A program made the position numbers and the translations under genes. Below are positions 59,524-64,000 of a stretch of DNA of 64,000 bases, one piece after another (positions within the stretch are counted from its first letter, which is position 1; every line of letters starts with the position of its first letter). The notes beneath the pieces were generated by a model that was not told the origin of the DNA, did no database searches, and was given only the letters and a program-made list of their open reading frames with translations. The stretch covers positions 46,440-110,439 of the forward strand of contig CAVWYD010000035.1 of the NCBI GenBank assembly GCA_963759055.1, read 5' to 3'. The DNA comes from Thiosocius sp963759055 (GTDB lineage: Bacteria; Pseudomonadota; Gammaproteobacteria; Chromatiales; Chromatiaceae).

Positions 59524-60369
59524 CTAATTTTCGACCTTCTTCTCAGCCAGCAGGTTGCCGATGAGATCACCATCCTGCGGTGTCAGCAGGTGACCGTTGG
59601 CCATGGAATAGGTCTTGACCCTGCCGACAAGTGCGGGTGCCCGATTCAGGTCCTGGCTGAGCGGCGGAACCACGTGGTCGCCCGGCATGTAAAAGGTGCC
59701 GATGCGCATGATGCTCGTATAGGCGATATCCGGATGTGGTTGCCGATTTAGCCAAAACAGGAGGTTGCCGGGGGCCGGCGGCAGCAGGTCGATCAGCACG
59801 CCGCGACTGTGTTGCAGGGTGTCGTACAGGGCATGGCCGGTGGCGCGTCGAACCAGAAATTCTTTTGCGAATCCGAACATGCCGCTGTCGTCGGTTACAT
59901 CCAGCGCCTGTATCGCGCGGCCGGTGCCGAAATGCGGTGTGGCGATGGTAATCAAATGGCGCACCCCCAGTGTGCCGTGACGCACCAGGGTCATACGAGC
60001 GACGACACCTCCGGCGGAATGGGCGGCCAGATTGATCTTCTGCTCGGGGTGACGTTTGCCTATCTCGCGCAAAATGGCTGCCAGCCAGTCCGCCTGGATG
60101 ACGATGGGGGCCTGCGAGGGCAGGTTTACGGCGTACACCGGGCGCAGTGTCGTTTTCTCAGCCAATTGCTGGTAAAGCACACCGCGGGGGCTGTATCCGA
60201 AGATTCCGACCTGCCTATAGCCACGATTGTACAGGCGGCCTATCACACCGGATTCGGCCCAGCTCTGGGCTGTACCAAGGTAGCCGTGCACCAGGACCAG
60301 TACATCGGCGCTGGCCGATTTCATGACCAGCAGACCGAGGACCGCTAGCGTCCATATCAGCTTTTTCAT
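59524..60369 (-). CDS. alpha/beta-hydrolase, triacylglycerol lipase-like, exported
   Basis: A 281-residue alpha/beta-fold esterase with a signal peptide (IWTLAVLGLLVMKSASA). VLVHGYLGTAQSW forms the oxyanion-hole loop, and the nucleophile is S118 in NLAAHSAGGVVARM. The catalytic histidine is probably that of MANGHLLTPQDG near the C-terminus, with an Asp in MPGDHVVPP. It looks like a periplasmic or secreted lipase or carboxylesterase; the pattern of 'AHSAGG' instead of 'GHSxG' occurs in this lineage. It is followed 7 bp later by the small frame at 59517. Confidence 0.87.
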   Translation of the reverse strand: MKKLIWTLAVLGLLVMKSASADVLVLVHGYLGTAQSWAESGVIGRLYNRGYRQVGIFGYSPRGVLYQQLAEKTTLRPVYAVNLPSQAPIVIQADWLAAILREIGKRHPEQKINLAAHSAGGVVARMTLVRHGTLGVRHLITIATPHFGTGRAIQALDVTDDSGMFGFAKEFLVRRATGHALYDTLQHSRGVLIDLLPPAPGNLLFWLNRQPHPDIAYTSIMRIGTFYMPGDHVVPPLSQDLNRAPALVGRVKTYSMANGHLLTPQDGDLIGNLLAEKKVEN

Positions 60370-60506
60370 TGCGCATTTCCCCTCAGAGAACCCGCCTTGG
60401 TCTGTACGTTGCGGGTAATAAAGAAATAGCTAATAGGCTAATATTAACGCTTGGCGCGCAGGATATCCACAAAAGCTTACTAAATTCCTAGGGTTTCCTG
60501 AGCCCA

Positions 60507-60920
60507 CTAGTGCAGGGCGGAAGGTGGTTGATCCTGCTTCGGCTCTACCAGCGGTAGCGAGGCGTGGTGCGCCAACATATACCAGCGGCCCTCGACGCAG
60601 CGGTACACGTTGGTGGCCAGAACCACGGCACTGCGCTGGCCGGAGCCGCTGCTGACCTTCTCCTCGACCGTGTGCACCGCCAGGTGCTCATCTGCACTCG
60701 CCTGGATAAGCCGGTGCTCCACCTGGGGTACCTGGCTGTTTGCGAACATCCCGGCCCAGCTTGCAAGCACGGCGTCGGTGCCCTGCAGCAGTCCGCCACC
60801 GGGATGAATGCAGCTGGTGGTGCTCGAGTCCAGCCACGCCGCTTTCATCTTTGCCAGATCGAGTTCGCGGAATGCGGTGTAGAAGGCCGTTTCTGCAGCG
60901 GCGGCATCAGGGAAAGGCAT
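60507..60920 (-). CDS. SnoaL-like / NTF2-fold protein (DUF4440-type)
   Basis: A 137-residue cytosolic protein with the NTF2-like cone fold: AAAETAFYTAFRELDLAKMKAAW, then CIHPGGGLLQGTDAVLASWAGMF, VEHRLIQASADEHLAVHTVEE and VVLATNVYRCVEGRWYMLAHHAS. The histidine and tryptophan positions match nuclear-transport-factor-2-like and calcium/calmodulin-kinase II association-domain-like proteins. These act as ligand-binding folds or minor enzymes. The function is not set. It lies between plsC and the lipase on the same strand. The 137 bp on its downstream side are AT-rich and gene-free. Confidence 0.82.
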   Translation of the reverse strand: MPFPDAAAAETAFYTAFRELDLAKMKAAWLDSSTTSCIHPGGGLLQGTDAVLASWAGMFANSQVPQVEHRLIQASADEHLAVHTVEEKVSSGSGQRSAVVLATNVYRCVEGRWYMLAHHASLPLVEPKQDQPPSALH

Positions 60921-60947
60921 ATCAGAGAATGGGATCCGATGTTCGTG

Positions 60948-61694
60948 TCAATCGAGATAACGTGCCTGCCATTGCTGGTACAGACCGTACACATGTTCAC
61001 AATAGCTGATCTTGTCGTGAAAAAGACCCGGGTCGATCGCATCAAACAGGTAATAATTTGCGCGATTGTTGCGCGAATTCATGATGTTGCGCATGTTGTC
61101 GACCAGGCTGTGTGGCCCCCAGTGAAAATCGTGCAGGGCCTCGTAATGCAGATAGACAGGCACGATCGGGATACCGGTCCGCAACGAGATGGCAAAGGCC
61201 CCGTAGCGAAACTTTGCCTGCAGGCGCGGCCCTTTTATTCCCCCTTCCGGATACAGTGCGACGTTGCGTCCTGCCTTCAGGTGTTCCTCTATCGCCTTGG
61301 CCGCGGCACCACGCGATTGTGTTGATTCGCGTTTGACAAAGATGGTGCCTGCGGCGGCACTGATATGGCCGAGCAGCCACCAATCGCGTACCTCAACCTT
61401 TGCCAGGCAGTCGACGTCGAAAAGGGCGGGGATGCCGGCATCCTCAAAGGATGACGGGTGATTGGCTATCAGGATGAAACGTTCGGGGAGCGGATGGGTA
61501 TTCTTGTGGTGCAGGCGCAGATCTACCCCCAGGGCGTGCACCCAGGTGCGGCTCCAGGCCTGGAATAGTTTGCGATACCAGTTGCCACGCCAGTCTGCCG
61601 GAAGAAAACTCATGGGGTACATGAGCAGTGTAAACAGGATGAGTTCCGTCCAACCCAACAGCAGCCAAGTGGCTCGGGCGATAAATCTGATCAT
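60948..61694 (-). CDS. lysophospholipid acyltransferase, PlsC family
   Basis: A 248-residue membrane-associated acyltransferase of the PlsC/AGPAT family that acylates lysophosphatidic acid or a related lipid. An N-terminal membrane segment (ATWLLLGWTELILFTLLMY) precedes motif I, which reads NHPSSFEDA. The spacing puts Glu where the usual HX4D has Asp, with Asp next to it. Motif II is FVKRES, motif III VALYPEGGIKG and motif IV IPIVPVYL. Position and size fit glycerolipid synthesis or an ornithine-lipid type acyltransferase. The altered motif I means the activity should not be assumed. Confidence 0.84.
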   Translation of the reverse strand: MIRFIARATWLLLGWTELILFTLLMYPMSFLPADWRGNWYRKLFQAWSRTWVHALGVDLRLHHKNTHPLPERFILIANHPSSFEDAGIPALFDVDCLAKVEVRDWWLLGHISAAAGTIFVKRESTQSRGAAAKAIEEHLKAGRNVALYPEGGIKGPRLQAKFRYGAFAISLRTGIPIVPVYLHYEALHDFHWGPHSLVDNMRNIMNSRNNRANYYLFDAIDPGLFHDKISYCEHVYGLYQQWQARYLD

Positions 61695-61838
61695 TGCGGT
61701 TCAGGCCGCCATTGTTGTTATGCCTGTGGGGCAGTGTAGCCGCATGCTCTCAGTCCGCATCTCTGGAACGGCCAATTCGCGCCCTGCCTGGCCCATTTTG
61801 GGGCAGCAAAGCTTGCGTGTTTGTAGTGTAAACAGGCC

Positions 61839-62231
61839 CTAGGATTCGATGAGCTGCTTCATGTAGCTCGCATTCTTGACCCCGAGCACCATCCGACCGA
61901 TGACCCTCTCCTCGATCACTATCAGCGTGGGGACAGCGCGAATGCCAAGCTCACGTGACAGCGCGCGATGTTTGCTGATGTCCAGTTTGAATACGGCCGC
62001 ACCCGTTGCAGCGACTATGTCGACCTCTGTCGACATGGGTCTGCAAGGCCCGCAACCGGGACTGAAACAGTATACCAATGCCTTGCCGCGGGTTTTCGCG
62101 AGCGCCGGGAACTGGGCATACAGCGGTTCGGCCGGCCGCCCTTCTGAGGCCCGGGTGGCAATGTACATGTAGGTGCTGTAAAGGGCCCAGGTGACAGCGA
62201 GGCCGATCACCGTATAAATCAGCAAATTCAA
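61839..62231 (-). CDS. thioredoxin-like membrane-anchored protein
   Basis: A 130-residue protein with one N-terminal helix (LIYTVIGLAVTWALYSTY) and a thioredoxin fold facing the periplasm. The active site is C60-G-P-C63 in YCFSPGCGPCRPMS; an extra Cys at 55 lies just before it. The conserved cis-proline is in GIRAVPTLIVIEE. It acts as a disulfide reductant or relay, possibly for c-type cytochromes or rhodanese-type proteins of this locus. It is distinct from the TlpA-like protein at 41151. Confidence 0.87.
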   Translation of the reverse strand: MNLLIYTVIGLAVTWALYSTYMYIATRASEGRPAEPLYAQFPALAKTRGKALVYCFSPGCGPCRPMSTEVDIVAATGAAVFKLDISKHRALSRELGIRAVPTLIVIEERVIGRMVLGVKNASYMKQLIES

Positions 62232-62333
62232 CTGAGCAGCAAACCTCAGATTTGGAAATCAGTGCTTGGAGCCAAGCCTAGCCCGGGGCGGCCCGCCTTG
62301 GTATTGGGGAAAACGTCTAAGACCGCAGAGGGA

Positions 62334-62588
62334 TCAATTGTGCCCGTCCGGGCCCGGATTCTCCGGATGACGATGGTTGTTTGCTGGTGCGCGTTCCGGA
62401 ACAAGGCGCTTGTGCCTGAGTTCGCGCAGATTTCGCATCCCCATCAACAGTGCCCCGAGCCCGAGAAGCACCAGAAGGACGGCGGCGTTGCTACCGAGTT
62501 CACCCTCGATTGGTGCCGCGTGGATCGGACCGACGCCCAGGGCAGGGAATAGGCTTAACCGATACCAATTGCTTGCACTTTGCATCAT
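62334..62588 (-). CDS. hypothetical small membrane protein
   Basis: An 84-residue protein with a possible signal segment (LSLFPALGVGPIHAAP), one membrane helix (NAAVLLVLLGLGALLMG) and a basic, His/Asn-rich tail (RNLRELRHKR onward). A PEP-CTERM tag was considered but no PEP motif is present before the helix. Tail-anchored or signal-anchored orientation is unclear. No relatives are recognised. The gene is called on length, hydrophobicity and strand context only. The 229 bp upstream, towards 62817, are AT-rich and carry a repeated TAACG but no gene. Confidence 0.45.
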   Translation of the reverse strand: MMQSASNWYRLSLFPALGVGPIHAAPIEGELGSNAAVLLVLLGLGALLMGMRNLRELRHKRLVPERAPANNHRHPENPGPDGHN

Positions 62589-62817
62589 TTTCGACGGTCC
62601 CTGCGCATCTGCGTGCGTTGGGAAGGGCTATGCAATAAGCCTGCCCTTTAAAAAATAACGTTTTAAAACATAAGATTAACGTCATGTTAGGCATTTTCTT
62701 CGGTTTTGGTTGTAAAAATTTCTGACAAATGGGGTTGCACTGGTTTCCGGGGCCAATTATCAGGTTTTATCACCACCTGCCGCTAGGCCAACCGACAGCC
62801 ATTGCGGAGGACCGGGG

Positions 62818-63534
62818 GTGACACTGCTGGAACAATGGGGCGTACCCCTTGCAGTTCTGGGGATGCTTCTACTGACGCTCTTGATGGCGGCCGTGTTGAG
62901 CCGTTACCAGGCCTACCAGGCCGATGTGCGTGTGGCCGTGCGTCATCTTTATCCGCATGCGGCCGAGCTGGTCGCCGCGCTGGCTGAACTTGGCAGGGTG
63001 CCGTTGTCGCGCGAACTTCGCCTGACACTGCGCAGCGAGGTGCTGGCCACTTACCGCAAGATTCGCAAGTTGAACCGACGTTGCCCGGGTATCGCTGAAG
63101 AGATCAGAAAGGCGGAGAATGCGTTGAATGCCGAGGGTGCGCCGCTGGTTGGTGGGGTAGGCCGGATGGACAGCGAGCAGGTTTTCCGCACGACCACCGC
63201 GGCGCTAGACTGCCTGATTTCCGCCCTTGGCCGCGGTGGCACGCTTCAGCCCATTCCTGCCGACGTACGCGCGATCTTTCGCCGAGAATTGGGCGAGCGG
63301 CGTGCAGAGGCCATGTCACGCTATCACCTGGTCGAGGCAAAGCACCATGACGGACGGGGCAATATCACCAGGGCACGAACCCACCTGATGGCCCTGGTTC
63401 AGGTTCTTCGCCAACGTGGGCCGTCGACCGACTTTGTCCGTGCACTCTTCGCGGAAGCCGAGTCTGCTTTGTCAGGACTGAATGAACGCCAGCTCAACTC
63501 CGATACGGGGGCGTCTGATGCCGACGCGGCCTGA
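62818..63534 (+). CDS. hypothetical membrane-anchored helical protein
   Basis: A 238-residue protein. The GTG start at 62818 follows GGAGG. A single N-terminal membrane helix (LAVLGMLLLTLLMAAVL) leads to a long alpha-helical cytosolic or periplasmic domain, with runs such as ADVRVAVRHLYPHAAELVAALAELGRVP, LRSEVLATYRKIRKLNRR and AEAMSRYHLVEAKHHDGRGNITRARTHLMALVQVLRQ. The last segment has a TPR-like spacing. Only one cysteine pair is present. I do not recognise the family. It converges with the DUF6455-like gene at 63571. Confidence 0.72.
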   Translation: MTLLEQWGVPLAVLGMLLLTLLMAAVLSRYQAYQADVRVAVRHLYPHAAELVAALAELGRVPLSRELRLTLRSEVLATYRKIRKLNRRCPGIAEEIRKAENALNAEGAPLVGGVGRMDSEQVFRTTTAALDCLISALGRGGTLQPIPADVRAIFRRELGERRAEAMSRYHLVEAKHHDGRGNITRARTHLMALVQVLRQRGPSTDFVRALFAEAESALSGLNERQLNSDTGASDADAA

Positions 63535-63570
63535 GCCTGCAACCAGCTGGGCAATGGGTATGTCGGATCC

Positions 63571-63939
63571 TCAACCTTGACGTGGTTCGCGCATTTCCTT
63601 CAGATCGTCGATATTTGCGCAGAAGCCCAGCGACTCGACATCAGGCGCGGCGGCCTCCTCCAATACCTGATCGCAACGTGATTTCGAATCGCAGCTATCA
63701 CAGCGTTCCATCTGTTTCTGTATATCCAGCGCCTGCTCCTTGTGGAGGTAGGTAGCGCTGTCGATGCCCAGGTACTTGAGCATGCGCGCAAGCCGCAACT
63801 CATCCAGGGCATGGGCAAGACCTTCGCGAAAGCGATGCCCGGCGCGCAGATTACCGAGGATGGCCAGCGGGAGGCGGACCAGCAGATACAGCATGAGCCC
63901 TGCCAGCAGCACGGTAATGATAAGACTTGCAATGTCCAC
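63571..63939 (-). CDS. DUF6455-like membrane protein with cysteine cluster
   Basis: A 122-residue protein starting at GTG 63939, which follows GAGAGGA and opens a membrane helix (ASLIITVLLAGLMLYLLV). The C-terminal half has CDSCDSKSRCDQVL and ending FCANIDDL, a C-x2-C-x5-C ... C pattern of DUF6455-type proteins, which probably bind a metal. The middle part (DELRLARMLKYLGIDSATYLHK) is helical. A longer upstream frame to 63996 would lack the Shine-Dalgarno and displace the helix. The function is unknown. Confidence 0.72.
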   Translation of the reverse strand: MDIASLIITVLLAGLMLYLLVRLPLAILGNLRAGHRFREGLAHALDELRLARMLKYLGIDSATYLHKEQALDIQKQMERCDSCDSKSRCDQVLEEAAAPDVESLGFCANIDDLKEMREPRQG

Positions 63940-64000
63940 AGGCCGTCCTCTCAGGAAATCCGGAAAATTCTCAGGTACGGTGCACGGTCTTAACATGATC

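Noticed and set aside
62334..62588. PEP-CTERM sorting tag in the small membrane protein
   Set aside because: There is a hydrophobic helix followed by a basic tail, but no PEP motif before it, and no exosortase in the window.
1..64000. CRISPR array, tRNA or rRNA genes, intact insertion sequence
   Set aside because: No regularly spaced repeats, cloverleaf-like segments with CCA ends, rRNA signatures or transposase frames were recognised on reading; a covariance-model scan would be the decisive test.

Overview
The window reads as one contiguous stretch of a GC-rich gammaproteobacterial chromosome. Housekeeping genes give the lineage: topoisomerase IV (parE, parC), exodeoxyribonuclease I, the yoaA-type helicase, tsaB, flavodoxin-type hemG, xseB-ispA, folE2 and a class A penicillin-binding protein. 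A sulfur oxygenase reductase with every known active-site residue suggests a sulfur-oxidising lifestyle. Two rhodanese proteins, a diheme cytochrome c with a DUF302 tail and thioredoxin-like proteins fit that picture. No rRNA, tRNA, CRISPR array, prophage or intact insertion sequence was seen.

Layout. 1-6 kb: folE2 (cut by the window edge), ispA, xseB, a CNP1-like exported protein, parE, then a cytochrome c-DUF302 fusion overlapping a stand-alone DUF302 gene. 7-12 kb: a selenium locus with a senB-like glycosyltransferase divergent from a senA-like (EgtB-related) selenoneine synthase, followed by selenophosphate synthetase fused to an FAD oxidoreductase. 12-20 kb: an amidohydrolase, two convergent HDOD proteins, an MBL hydrolase, a rhodanese lipoprotein, sirtuin and parC. 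20-27 kb: an ABC-2 exporter, then a cytochrome b561 / PepSY / response regulator / PhoQ-like kinase operon, an EF-hand protein and an arginine-rich periplasmic protein. The last three transcription units share an 11-bp-spaced TTCAG direct repeat. 27-33 kb: the proteobacterial dedicated sortase system, with kinase and regulator divergent from the VIT/VWA sortase substrate and the class GN sortase. 33-49 kb: a frameshifted GGDEF gene, mrcB, small lipoproteins, yoaA, tlpA-like, yjbQ, msrB, hemG, sdaA, a GMC oxidoreductase and two decayed genes (SulP transporter, CBS-domain protein). 48-64 kb: sulfur oxygenase reductase, qor, tsaB, sbcB, envelope proteins, an ankyrin lipoprotein, a rhodanese, a TIGR02466-type oxygenase, DUF3108, a lipase, plsC and several uncharacterised membrane proteins.

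How the parts may work together. The sen genes would convert selenide to selenophosphate (SelD), then a selenosugar (SenB), then join it to hercynine (SenA); the hercynine-making egtD is not in the window. The TTCAG repeats suggest that the PhoPQ-like pair controls its own operon and two neighbouring periplasmic proteins. The sortase locus is a self-contained surface-anchoring module with its own sensor. Several genes are visibly decaying, so this stretch mixes conserved core with recently lost accessory genes.
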